15,555 nt of DNA. Source: Baffinella frigidus. Its lineage: Eukaryota; Cryptophyceae; Cryptomonadales; Baffinellaceae. The stretch spans positions 493,496-509,050 of the forward strand of contig MU646321.1 of assembly GCA_026770585.1 (NCBI GenBank). Direction: 5' to 3'. Positions 7,401 through 13,634 of this stretch are shown piece by piece. The notes beneath the pieces were generated by a model, which saw only the letters and a program-made list of their open reading frames with translations, did not search any database and was not told the DNA's origin. A program made the position numbers and the translations under genes. Numbering within the stretch: position 1 is the stretch's first letter; each line of letters begins with the position of its first letter.

Positions 7401-8284
7401 ATTCACAAGTAATTAATTCATCAGTTGATGGGTGATTCATTGCTAACATTACCCTGCGTTTGTGCCATTGTGCCATTGTGCCATTCCGCCTTGACTCAAG
7501 TTGACGCGCGTGCCCCAAATGCCTTCGTGTTGCGCAGACGATCGCGGAGCAGAAGAAGAAGATCACGGAGCTCACTTCATCGCTGGCGACGCGCACCGCT
7601 ACCTTCACAAGTGATTCATTACTTACTAATTCATAAGTCAATAGGTGATTCATTAGTGAGTAACTCATTAGTTGATAGGTGATTCATGAGTCAGTAATTC
7701 ATTAGTCAATACTAACACTACCCTGCCTTTGTGTTGTGCAGACGATCGCGGAACAGAAGAAGAAGATCACGGAGCTCACTTCATCCCTCGCGACGCGCGC
7801 CTCAACCGTCACGAGTGATTTATCACTCACTAATTCATTAGTTGATAGGCGATTCATTAGTAAGTAATTCAGTAGTAGATACTAACACACTAACACTACC
7901 CTGCCTTTGTGTTGCGCAGACGGTCGCGGAGCACCGCTACCGTCATGAGTGATTCATCAGTAACTAATTCATTAGTTGATAGGATTCAATACCAACTAAT
8001 TCATTAGTTGATAGGATTCAATACTAACTAATTCATTAGTTGATAGGTAATTCATTAGTAAGAAATTCATTAGTTGATAGGTGATTCATTAGTAAATAAT
8101 TCATTAGTTGATGCTGACGCTACCCTGCCTTTGTGTTGCGCAGACGGTCGCGGAGCAGAAGAAGATGATCACGGAGCTCACGTCATACCTCGTGACGCGC
8201 GACGCTGCCGTCGCAGAGCAAACCATTACCATCGCGCGCCTGCGGGAACAACTGGCTGATGCAATGGACTATGGCCAGTATTAG
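4455..8284 (+). CDS. RING / SAP-like / TRAF-zinc-finger / coiled-coil protein (putative E3 ubiquitin ligase)
   Basis: Exons 4455-4576, 4656-4950, 5045-5251, 5535-5670, 5849-5930, 6392-6482 and 8144-8284 splice in frame at GT-AG sites to 357 aa, ending TAG. Up to two 22-aa exons between the last two could be added. RING C3HC4 ligands: C28, C31, C42, H46, C49, C52, C66, C69. Residues 120-152 (MTAAQLRKKLVQEHGLKIAP, then KEDFLALLK) resemble a SAP motif, with basic PAKRAK just before. Residues 159-298 hold TRAF-type fingers: CGW...H171...C176; C183...C188...H200...C204; C211...C215...H227...C231; C239...C250...H262...C266; C273...C278...H290...C295. The C-terminus is a heptad coiled coil (TVAEQKKMITEL). 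RING plus TRAF fingers implies ubiquitin transfer with coiled-coil oligomerisation; the SAP-like segment and basic patch hint at a nuclear site. ATG 4458 is an equally good start. No TRAF/MATH domain is seen. Confidence 0.82.
5252..5534 (+). other. Intron 3 of the RING/TRAF gene, with a possible cryptic exon
   Basis: Joining 5251 to 5535 gives the exact TRAF-finger spacing C-DFRQVP-C, so the whole segment is read as intron. However 5442-5534 is open in the same phase as exon 4 and begins after an AG (5440-5441), reading LTTIHNLTLSEFAAFVN before the exon. A longer exon 4 starting at 5442 would keep frame but insert 31 aa between zinc fingers. Confidence 0.6.
5723..5815 (-). repeat. Intron 4 copy of the QF-palindrome module
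   Basis: Contains CCTCAGTCGGGTTGACGGACTGTTCTC, matching 2406-2430, and the near-palindrome GTCTCGCGAAATTGGCGAGAC (5782-5802), matching the CCAAATTGG core of the WAHQFGE modules. The minus strand aligns with the module at 2430-2575 but is not open. It sits in intron 4 (5671-5848). Confidence 0.55.
5910..6250 (+). repeat. Tandem duplication of exon 5 end plus intron 5, with telomere-like insert
   Basis: Copy 1 (about 5910-6068) starts CTCACCCGGCTGCACCACAAC and the donor GTACG. Copy 2 (6069-6250) repeats it including the donor, then carries GGGTTGGGGTTTAGAGTTTC and GGGTTTAGGG where copy 1 has shorter sequence. Both continue through GGCCACA..ACCGAT and CAGCTTC. Exon 5's last 21 nt are thus present twice; only the first is preceded by the rest of the exon. 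Confidence 0.75.
6508..6543 (+). repeat. CCCT microsatellite in intron 6
   Basis: About nine CCCT units just after exon 6; a run of 14 C follows at 6720-6733. Confidence 0.95.
6787..6848. repeat. Imperfect hairpin and 37-bp direct repeat in intron 6
   Basis: CTGGGGATACAGCCCCGTGTA pairs imperfectly with TACACACGGAGCCGTATCCCCAG. The right half (6812-6848) recurs as a direct repeat at 6973-7009 with one change. Confidence 0.75.
7088..7141 (+). repeat. Duplicated segment with TGTGCCAT units (copy 1 of 2)
   Basis: TGTGCCATTGTGCCATTGTGCCATTC...CAAGTTGACGCGCGTGCC recurs at 7461-7514, the second copy lying just upstream of the first repeated coiled-coil exon. Confidence 0.85.
7363..8143 (+). repeat. 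Amplified exon-intron units of the coiled-coil exon
   Basis: Four acceptors TTGTGYTGYGCAG|ACG are followed at 7538, 7742, 7920 and 8144 by related exon sequence (spacings 204, 178, 224). Copies 1 and 2 encode TIAEQKKKITELTSSLATR. Copy 2 can end at 7807 (ACC|GT, 66 nt, phase 0). Copy 1 has TT at that donor position; its next GT (7611) would shift the frame. Copy 3 has lost 44 nt between two GCA triplets, leaving 22 nt, and is out of frame. Copy 4 is the terminal exon. Intervening DNA is a minisatellite of ATTCATTAGTTGATAGG-like units. Confidence 0.8.
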
Positions 8285-8285
8285 T

Positions 8286-8332
8286 CACTTGAGGGATAAT
8301 GCGTATTATCCCTACGCATTATCCCTCAAGTG
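8286..8332. repeat. Perfect 20-bp stem, 7-nt loop hairpin just after the stop codon
   Basis: CACTTGAGGGATAATGCGTA (8286-8305), loop TTATCCC, then its exact reverse complement at 8313-8332. It starts two bases after the TAG of the RING/TRAF gene, so it would be at the start of the 3' UTR. Its ends match the terminal sequence of the fold-back family below. Confidence 0.92.
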
Positions 8333-8425
8333 GCCATGCGGTCAAGTTTGATCGCGAAGAAATCGTAGGCAGGTCCTAGGGCCCTACGGTAGGGCGTATG
8401 AGCCTACTCGCCACTTAAGGGATCA
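8319..8425. mobile_element. Fold-back element family 1 (TATCCCTCAAGTGGC ends)
   Basis: The left end TTATCCCTCAAGTGGC and right end GCCACTTAAGGGATCAT are inverted. The interior includes GGTCCTAGGGCCCTACGGTAGGGC. The element at 9727-9831 has the same ends, interior and length. Confidence 0.65.
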
Positions 8426-8521
8426 TCTTATTAGCAGACTGCTAATACGAGAAGCTAGCTTAGGAAGTAGACTACTCGTCACCTAAGCTAAAGAAACTTA
8501 TCTAGTCGGCTTCTCTAGCTT
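8426..8521. other. Short imperfect inverted repeats, no gene
   Basis: AGCTTAGG...CCTAAGCT and GAGAAGCTA...GCTTCTCTAGC form imperfect stems between two fold-back elements. Confidence 0.45.
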
Positions 8522-8641
8522 GCAGGGGTACCTCACTCATAAAAAAGCGCCTCCCCCTCCTAGGACCAGCACAGGGCTGGGCATGGTCCTACCGTAGGGT
8601 CCTGGGAGAAGACGCTGTCTTATGAGCGAGGTACCCCTGTA
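8522..8641. mobile_element. Fold-back element family 2 (CAGGGGTACCTCGCTCATAA ends), copy 1
   Basis: CAGGGGTACCTCACTCATAA (8523-8542) pairs with TTATGAGCGAGGTACCCCTG (8620-8639). Within lies an imperfect inner stem and the CTAGGACC...GGTCCTGG core. Confidence 0.8.
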
Positions 8642-8739
8642 GGTGACGAGAACCCCGTCTGCACATAGCTCCTTTGTGCTTGAGCGCCACGTGGGTATCT
8701 AGGCTTTGAGGGCATCTAAGGACGCAAGGTTATGAGGAC

Positions 8740-9003
8740 GCCAAAGTAGACCCACTTAGGCCTCCAAAGTGGAGTTACACGCGTTCAGACGCCAGGCCCC
8801 TTCTGCGCAGAAACCCTTCTGCACATAGCCCCTCCGTGCTTGAGAGTGATCCAGTTAGTGCGGTTCACCTAGGAGAGGGCATCCTGCTTTCCTCTCTGTG
8901 CTCCCCGGGCGCCAGGTCCCTCTCCCTCGAGAGGGACCTGGCGCCAAAGTAGATTCACTTAGGCCTCCAAAGTGGAGTTACACGCGTTCAGACGCCAGGC
9001 CCC
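8740..9003 (+). repeat. 61-bp direct repeats flanking a 17-bp-stem hairpin
   Basis: GCCAAAGTAGA...CACGCGTTCAGACGCCAGGCCCC occurs at 8740-8800 and 8943-9003. Between them GGCGCCAGGTCCCTCTC (8908-8924), loop CCTC, and its exact complement (8929-8945) form a hairpin touching the second repeat. CTGCACATAGC..CTTGAG also recurs (about 8658 and 8819). Confidence 0.85.
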
Positions 9004-9020
9004 CCTCCCGACCTTCCTTA

Positions 9021-9111
9021 GCGCCTCCTCCTAGGACCCTACAGTATGCCTAGGCCTATGGCCGTATGGTGGTCCTAGGCGCCAGGCGCCTCTCCTGACG
9101 TTCCGTCAGGG
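9021..9111. repeat. CCTAGGACC core hairpin plus CCTGACG..CGTCAGG hairpin
   Basis: CCTAGGACC (9030-9038) pairs with GGTCCTAGG (9071-9079), with flanking GCGCCT/AGGCGC. CCTGACGTTCCGTCAGG at 9095-9111 is a second short hairpin. Confidence 0.7.
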
Positions 9112-9112
9112 C

Positions 9113-9166
9113 TGACCGCTGTCGTGATATTCTATTCAGTGACCGCTGTTGTGTTATTCTATTCAG
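9113..9166 (+). repeat. 27-bp tandem duplication
   Basis: TGACCGCTGTYGTGNTATTC and TATTCAG units at 9113-9139 and 9140-9166. Confidence 0.9.
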
Positions 9167-9518
9167 TAAACAACGTTTCCCCCCCCTTGGCCGTTCGTAC
9201 ACAACGTGTACATGTAGAGTGCACAAGACCTCTCTCGGAGTCCCTACCCAGACGCAGCCTCGGTGGGGGTGCATACATGGCGGCCGTGTTGGTAGCAACC
9301 AAGTTGAAGGATGGAGAGAAAGGAGGAGGGCTCTTGAACGTTCAACGCCGAAGAGGCGCCAGTTCGCTCCGCCGCGCGACTTTCAAGAACTGAGTGTACT
9401 TTTTCGCAAAGGAGTGCTTCTTTACAGGGGCCCCTACGGGCACCATACATGTACGCTCCTAGAGACAGGCCTACTGCCGGCCCCTAGGGTGCACGGGTTC
9501 TTGTTCTGGAGACACCCC
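9167..9518. other. No gene recognised
   Basis: A plus frame from ATG 9277 encodes 38 aa (MAAVLVATKLKDGEKGGGLL...), with short overlapping frames on the other strand. None resembles a known family. Confidence 0.3.
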
Positions 9519-9640
9519 CGTACAGGGGTGCCTCGCTCATAAGAAACCGCACCCCCCTAGGACCCTACAGTAGGCCTATGCCCAGGGGCCTAGTCCTAGG
9601 GGGGGGGGGCAGTTACTTTTGAGCGAGGTACCCCCGTACA
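9519..9640. mobile_element. Fold-back element family 2, copy 2
   Basis: GTACAGGGGTGCCTCGCTCA (from 9520) pairs with TTTTGAGCGAGGTACCCCCGTAC (ending 9639). The core CCTAGGACCCTACAGTAGG...CCTAGTCCTAGG is inside, with a run of ten or more G. It shares GTAC with the next element. Confidence 0.8.
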
Positions 9641-9850
9641 GGGGTGCCTCGCTAGGAGGCGAGTCCCCCGAGGACCCTACAGTAGGTCTATCTATGGCCC
9701 TACGGCGGTCCTGGGGGGGGAACTCCTTATCCCGAAGTGGCGAGGGGGTCCAAATAGACCCCCTGAGGTCCTAGGCAGGTGCTAGTGTCCTATGGTAGGG
9801 CGTATGCGCCTACTCGCCACTCAAGGGATAGGAGCGAGGTACCCCCCGTA
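9636..9850. mobile_element. Fold-back element family 2, copy 3, with a family 1 element nested inside
   Basis: The outer ends are GTACAGGGGTGCCTCGCT (9636) and GAGCGAGGTACCCCCCGTA (9832-9850). The inner ends CTTATCCCGAAGTGGCGAG (about 9727) and CTCGCCACTCAAGGGATAG (ending 9831) are those of family 1. Nesting indicates sequential insertion of two related element families. Confidence 0.75.
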
Positions 9851-10160
9851 AAGAGTTCCCATGGAGGCTGGCGATGATGGAGCCACCTCGGGTCTCACCT
9901 TAAAACCTGAAAGGGGGAAAGCGGTGTCAATAAATTGTCAAACACGGTGCTTTACCCCCCTCGGGTCTCACCTTAACCTGAAGGAAGGATAATCGGGGTC
10001 AATGCATTGTCAAACACGACCTCAACTGCAAGTTTCAAAAGCTGTGAGGTCTCGCAGCTCTTAAAAATTGCACGAGGAAAAGCGGGGTGAACAAATTGTC
10101 AAACCGATTTAATCCACTAAATTATCCAACAATCTGGCGCGAGAAATTGTCAGACACACA
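9851..10160 (+). repeat. Degenerate repeats with CTCGGGTCTCACCTTA and AATTGTCAAACAC
   Basis: CTCGGGTCTCACCTTA occurs at about 9896 and 9960. GCGGKGTCAA..AATTGTCAAAC-type segments follow each and recur near 10082 and 10145. No gene recognised. Confidence 0.7.
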
Positions 10161-10355
10161 ACCACGACGAGCAAGACAGCGAGGTGAGACGAGACGGACG
10201 GCACGGGGTGGCGCGTGAGTCCGGGGAACTCCACTACAAACCAAGGACCCGGAAAAGGCGATTTTCTCGCACCCACTTAGCAGCGACCGATGCCAATCTT
10301 GCCCGGATTCCCGGAGAAGGTTGGTCACGTTACTGGCAAAAAAGGTTTGCACTGT
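10161..10355. other. No gene recognised
   Basis: Overlapping open frames on both strands (about 60-90 codons) without a recognisable domain. CCACTTAGCAGC is shared with 10420-10432. Confidence 0.3.
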
Positions 10356-10362
10356 GTACGAG

Positions 10363-10471
10363 AATCGTTTAGATGGACCGATTCCCGAAGACACTAGTGG
10401 CTTTTAAGTGGTTTCGGGCAGCCACTTAGCAGCCACTGGGGGCTTCACGGATACAGTCCATCTAAACGATT
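10363..10471. repeat. Inverted repeat with AATCGTTTAGATGGAC ends
   Basis: AATCGTTTAGATGGAC (10363-10378) is the reverse complement of 10456-10471. TCCATCTAAACGATTT recurs a third time at 15303-15318. The interior has further short inverted repeats (CCGAAG/TTCGGG). Confidence 0.75.
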
Positions 10472-10690
10472 CGTTCTAGAATCTTATCCATTGCCCTATA
10501 ACCTAACCGGAATTTCACCTTGAATTCAAGGTGGAAAGGTCCTCGGTCGCTGCTACGAGGAGGGGCTCACGAAAGTACCCGGCTTCGTGCTATGCACCCC
10601 TGTATGTTTTTTTTCGTCTGAACGGTTTGACGATGAAGAGTGTGAATGTATCACCCCCTAAACCTAAACCCTCAACCCCCGGCAGGATGG
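10472..10690. other. No gene; short C-rich telomere-like patch
   Basis: CACCCCCTAAACCTAAACCCTC at about 10652-10675 is a small C-rich telomere-like patch. TTGAATTCAA (10522-10531) is a palindrome. Confidence 0.4.
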
Positions 10691-11500
10691 AGTAACCGAG
10701 TTCGTTTCCACTTGGCCACATTTCTGTCCTCGGAAACGAACGTCTGACCACGAAAGTTACTACACAATGCTTTACTATTACTAGTAGGATCCAATCGTGT
10801 AGTAATTTTCTTTGGCCAACAGCGATTAATTTACGGAGATTAGATTACCCGAGTTCGTTCCACTTGGACACGTTTTTGTCCAGCTCAGCAGCCAACGTCT
10901 CGCTACGAAAGTTACTTTCGTTATTTACTTTCGTTATTTGTGTGGTAAAAATTTGTGTGGTAAATTACACAAATGCTTGACTATTGCCAGTATGCCCCAA
11001 TCGTGCAGTAATTTTCGCAGCCCAAAAACAATTAATCAATGCATTTACGGAGATGAGATTAGAGTACCCGAGTTCGTCTCCACTTGGCCACGTTTCTGCC
11101 CAGCTCAGCAACAAAGGGATTCCGTGAATACCCCACACGTGGATACTCCACAGACCCTACAGCAGACATTCCGTAGGTACAAAGGGTTATTCCTAGGGCG
11201 ATCCTAACGGAACGTCGCTCAATTTCGGCCAGAAAGTCCCGCTGTAGCCCGATCGATGTGTGGTGAGGGCGGGCCGGAGGGGCTCGAGAAAGAACCCGAG
11301 TTCGTTCCACTTGGCCGGGTTTGCACCAAAACGGCCAACCCCCCGGGGGGGAATTGACTTCCGGTCTCGTCAAATTGACGAGACTTAATCGTGTGGGACA
11401 GAGCTAGTCATTGCCGGCGGGAGGGGCTCGAGAAAGTACCCGAGTTCGTTCCACTTGGCCACGTTTTTGTCCAGCTCGTCCACGAACGTCGCAGACTTGC
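10691..11500 (-). pseudogene. Five copies of an ELDKNVAKWNELG protein module
   Basis: Minus-strand readings, each 17-20 aa: 11490-11439 TFVDELDKNVAKWNELGYF; 11330-11280 GANPAKWNELGFFLEPL; 11120-11064 FVAELGRNVAKW then frameshifted by one extra base; 10902-10845 ETLAAELDKNVSKWNELG then TAA; 10747-10693 TFVSEDRNVAKWK, frameshifted. Intervening AT-rich units (CGAAAGTTACT...GTRNAGTAATTTTC...TTACGGAGAT) also repeat at 10757-10845 and 10908-11063. The copies keep the same residues while the DNA differs, which suggests former coding. The family is unknown to me. Frameshifts and internal stops show most copies are dead. Confidence 0.5.
11340..11415 (-). pseudogene. Diverged WAHQFGE-type module with perfect palindrome
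   Basis: The minus strand reads ALSHTIKSRQFDETG, aligning with LCLTIWAHQFGELG at 2430-2575, including the upstream AGCTCTGTCYCAC. GTCTCGTCAA-A-TTGACGAGAC (11364-11384) is a perfect 10-bp palindrome around one base. Confidence 0.45.
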
Positions 11501-11658
11501 CCGCTACCTCCGGGAGCGCCTGTGGGGTTTCGGGTTTCGGGTTTAGAGTTAGGCGACGTTGGTGTCTAGCGCAGAAACGAACGACGCTTTGACACACACC
11601 CTCGGTCCGATGGGGCGCCTGTTGTTGGGGAAAACAGAGTGAGCACAGCTTATTGAAA

Positions 11659-11680
11659 TAGCGAGAGAGAGAGAGAGAGG
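11659..11680 (+). repeat. GA microsatellite
   Basis: GCGAGAGAGAGAGAGAGAGG; shorter GA runs occur at the matching place in unit 2 (11943-11955). Confidence 0.9.
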
Positions 11681-11790
11681 ACGCCATTCGGCATACATAT
11701 AACGCTGTCTGCTCCCCTTATCTCCTGTCGCGGACTTGCCCGCAACCTCCGGGAGCGCCTGTGGGGTTTAGGGTTTGGGGGTTGGGGTTT

Positions 11791-11852
11791 AGAGTTAGGC
11801 GACGTTGGTGTCTAGCTCAGAAGAGTTAGGCGACGTTGGTGTCTAGCTCAGA
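11791..11852 (+). repeat. 31-bp tandem duplication inside unit 2
   Basis: AGAGTTAGGCGACGTTGGTG plus TCTAGCTCAGA occurs twice, at 11791-11821 and 11822-11852, doubling the ELDTNVA motif. Confidence 0.9.
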
Positions 11853-11873
11853 AGCGTCGTTCGAACGACGCTT
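11852..11873. repeat. Perfect 22-bp palindrome
   Basis: AAGCGTCGTTC followed by its exact complement. Unit 1 has the right half only (ACGAACGACGCTT at about 11575). Confidence 0.9.
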
Positions 11874-12129
11874 TGACACACCCACGGTCCGATGGGGCGC
11901 CTAGTGTTCCAAAAAACAGAGTGAGCATAGCTTATTGAGCCAGCGAGAGAGAGAGGACGCCATTCGGCAGACATGTATCCCCTCAGGAGGATTGGTCGGT
12001 CTGGCACTGAGAGTACATGCATTTCACGATAGCGAGAGAGAGGAACCCATTCGGCATACATGTGAAGCGCACTGTCCGCCCCCCTACCTCCCCCTGTCGC
12101 GGACTTACCAACAACTTCAGGGAGCGCCT

Positions 12130-12213
12130 GTGGGGTTTGGGGTTTGGGGCTTGGGGTTTGGGGTTTGGGGTTTGGGGTTTGGGGTTTGGGGTTTGGGGTT
12201 TAGGGTTTAGGGT
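12130..12213 (+). repeat. GGGTTTG telomere-like tract
   Basis: About ten GGGGTTT units, then GGGTTTA, in repeat unit 3. Confidence 0.93.
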
Positions 12214-12280
12214 TATGCGACGTTGTAATCCAGCTCAGCAGTGGTCGACGCGGCGTGTTGCTGAGGAAAGTTGACGCGTG

Positions 12281-12319
12281 TATCCCATAGGTGGCGAGTA
12301 GCCTAGGTGGCGAGTAGCC
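12281..12319 (+). repeat. Solo family 1 end and 16-bp tandem duplication
   Basis: TATCCCATAGGTGGCGAGTA resembles the ends of the 9727-9831 element. TAGGTGGCGAGTAGCC is duplicated at 12288-12303 and 12304-12319. Confidence 0.65.
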
Positions 12320-12373
12320 TAACACACCCCTACTTGGGCGTATAACAGTACAAAGAGATCGGGACTAGGTCGG

Positions 12374-12460
12374 TACCTTCTGGAGAATGACGAAGAGGGG
12401 GCGGACAAAGCCCACGAAGAAGGAGATCTCGACCAGAAATTCGATCGAAATGGCGGTTAA
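12374..12460 (+). pseudogene. DLLEDDEEGA module, copy 0
   Basis: Frame 12374 reads YLLENDEEGADKAHEEGDL and then DQKFDRNGG, TAA at 12458-12460. It shares CTTCTGGAGRATGACGAAGA with three downstream copies. Acidic; family unknown; no visible start. Confidence 0.4.
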
Positions 12461-12493
12461 TAATATGTTTTGTACCGAGCAATTCTTAACGAG

Positions 12494-12616
12494 TACCACG
12501 CAGATAAACGGACCGATATTAATTAGTACCACGCAAATAAACGGACCGATATTAATTAGTACCACGCAAATAAACGGACCGAGCTTAATTAGTACCACGG
12601 AAATAAATGGACCGAC
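12494..12616. repeat. 33-bp tandem repeats (nearly four copies), open on both strands
   Basis: TACCACGCAAATAAACGGAC plus CGATATTAATTAG repeats at 12494, 12527, 12560 and 12593 (partial). Because 33 is a multiple of three, both strands stay open: plus STTQINGPILI, minus hydrophobic GPFICVVLINI. Confidence 0.9.
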
Positions 12617-12775
12617 CTTCTGGAGGATGACGATGAGAGGACAGGGCGCACGGAAAAGCCCTCCCGCTCTGCTCTGTCTCAGTCTGTTTGGGCCCACCAA
12701 TTTGGTGAGCCCGGGCTCATTACTGGTCCAAAGTTGACGAATTTGTACCGCGGACCCAGCATGTTCATAGGCTAA
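12614..12775 (+). pseudogene. DLLEDDEEGA / WAHQFGE module, copy A
   Basis: The frame from 12614 stays open for 53 codons to TAA 12773-12775: DLLEDDDERTGRTEK, then SALSQSVWAHQFGEPGL, then TGPKLTNLYRGPSMF. The second half matches the minus-strand module at 2430-2575 residue for residue at W, A, H, Q, F, G, E, G, L, P, K, L, Y, R, P, S, M. The stop overlaps the first base of a hairpin element. Function unknown. Probably a last exon, since no start is present. Confidence 0.5.
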
Positions 12776-12921
12776 CGGCCTGAAAATGGGGTAGTTAGGC
12801 ATACGGCATTGCCTAGGACCTCCTACCGTAGGCCGAGGGATCCTAGGGACCACAAAGTCTCGGCCTACGGTAGGAGGTCCTAGGCAATGCCGTAGGCCTA
12901 ACTACCCCATTTTCAGGCCGT
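12775..12921. mobile_element. 147-bp fold-back element with 63-bp arms
   Basis: Arms 12775-12837 and 12859-12921 are complementary at 62 of 63 positions around a 21-nt loop. It contains the CCTAGGACCTCCTACCGTAGG core related to family 1 and 2 elements. It interrupts the interval between module copies A and B; the B-to-C interval (CCCAGCGTGTCAACTTAGG) lacks it, giving an empty-site comparison. Near-identical arms suggest it is recent or kept alike by gene conversion. Confidence 0.85.
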
Positions 12922-12956
12922 GACCCTATTAATGTCAACTTAGGAACTTAGGAATG

Positions 12957-13103
12957 GACCTTCTGGAGGATGACGAAGAGGGGGCGCACGAAAAATCCCT
13001 CCCGCTCTGCCACATTCTATTTGGGGTGACCACTTTGGTGGGCGTGCTCTTTACTGGTCCAAAGTTGACGAATTTGTACCGCGGACCCAGCGTGTCAACT
13101 TAG
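12957..13103 (+). pseudogene. DLLEDDEEGA module, copy B
   Basis: The frame from 12957 is open for 48 codons to TAG 13101-13103: DLLEDDEEGAHEKSLPLCH, then a stretch out of register with WAHQFGE (ILFGVTTLVG), then FTGPKLTNLYRGPSVST. DNA comparison with copy A shows small indels that shift and restore the frame across the middle. Confidence 0.5.
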
Positions 13104-13108
13104 GAATA

Positions 13109-13175
13109 GACCTTCTGGAGGATGACGAAGAGGGGGCGGACGAAGCCTACGAAGAAGCCCTTCTGCTGTGTCCTG
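13109..13175 (+). pseudogene. DLLEDDEEGA module, copy C, ending at a telomere-like tract
   Basis: Reads DLLEDDEEGADEAYEEALL and LCPG, then GTGTAGGGGTTTGGGG begins. A GT lies at the junction (CTG|GTGTAG), so it is either an exon end or a truncation by the heptamer tract. Confidence 0.45.
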
Positions 13176-13179
13176 GTGT

Positions 13180-13330
13180 AGGGGTTTGGGGTTTGGGGTT
13201 TAGGGTTTAGGGTTTGGGTTTGGGGTTTAGGGTTTAAAGGTTGGGGTTTGGGGTTCGGGGTTTAGGATTTTGGGGTTTGGGGTTTGGAGATTAGGGTTCA
13301 GGGTTTAGGGTTCAGGAACTAGGGTCTAGG
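13180..13330 (+). repeat. Mixed GGGTTTG/GGGTTTA tract
   Basis: Degenerate telomere-like heptamers on the G-rich plus strand. Confidence 0.9.
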
Positions 13331-13618
13331 ATTCAGGTACAAATCGGTGTGGGGGGGGTCGTACCGTTCGGGGTTCGGGGTTCGGGGTTCGGGGTTCAGG
13401 GTTTAGGGTTCAGGAATTAGGGTCTAGGATTCAGGTACGAATCGGTGTGGGGGGGGTCGTACCGTTCGGGGTTCGGGGTTCGGGGTTTAGGATTTTGGGG
13501 TTTGGGGTTTGGAGATTAGGGTTCAGGGTTTAGGGTTCAGGAATTAGGGTCTAGGATTCAGGTACAAATCGGTGTGGGGGGGGTCGTACCGTCCGCAGGA
13601 GATGTCAAGCATGCACGT
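13320..13618 (-). repeat. Three repeats of a TDLY module joined by telomere-like tracts
   Basis: GGTAC(A/G)AATCGGTGTGGGGG...TCGTACCG occurs at 13336, 13435 and 13561, each preceded by AGGGTCTAGGATTCA and separated by GGGTTCG/GGGTTTA units. The minus strand encodes RYDPPHTDLYLNPRP then TAA. The third copy has more upstream coding: TCMLDISCG from 13618. Confidence 0.75.
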
Positions 13619-13634
13619 CCCAAGCGGTCTATTC

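Larger units (their letters stand above)
11483..12240 (-). repeat. Three subtelomeric repeat units with internal telomere-like tracts
   Basis: Unit starts near 11483, 11726 and 12095 share CGGACTTGCCCGCAACCTCC and GGGAGCGCCTGTGGGG, then a GGGTTTN tract, then TTAGGCGACGTTGGTGTC. Units 1 and 2 continue CGACGCTTTGACACAC, GATGGGGCGCCT, AACAGAGTGAGCA and a GA-rich run. On the minus strand they encode PQALPEVAGKSAT (units 1 and 2; unit 3 has VVGKSAT) and ELDTNVA (unit 3 ELDYNVA). Only unit 1 continues into FVDELDKNVAKW. The heptamers lie between the two peptide pieces. Confidence 0.75.

Noticed and set aside
7363-8143. CRISPR array
   Set aside because: The spaced repeats contain splice acceptors and exon sequence, and the spacers are themselves minisatellite repeats.
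8286-8332. Rho-independent transcription terminator
   Set aside because: The stem-loop lacks a T run and the gene is eukaryotic with introns; its ends match the fold-back family.
10184-10394. Overlapping 60-90-codon frames on both strands
   Set aside because: No recognisable domain, no consistent splicing signals and no repeat-family support for coding.
12017-12274. Plus-strand frames rich in GVWGLGF repeats
   Set aside because: They are translations of the GGGTTTG telomere-like tract.
12365-12853. 162-codon minus-strand open frame with repeated hydrophobic segments
   Set aside because: Its first third is one arm of the 147-bp hairpin and the rest is 33-bp repeats and antisense to the module copies, so a real membrane protein is unlikely.
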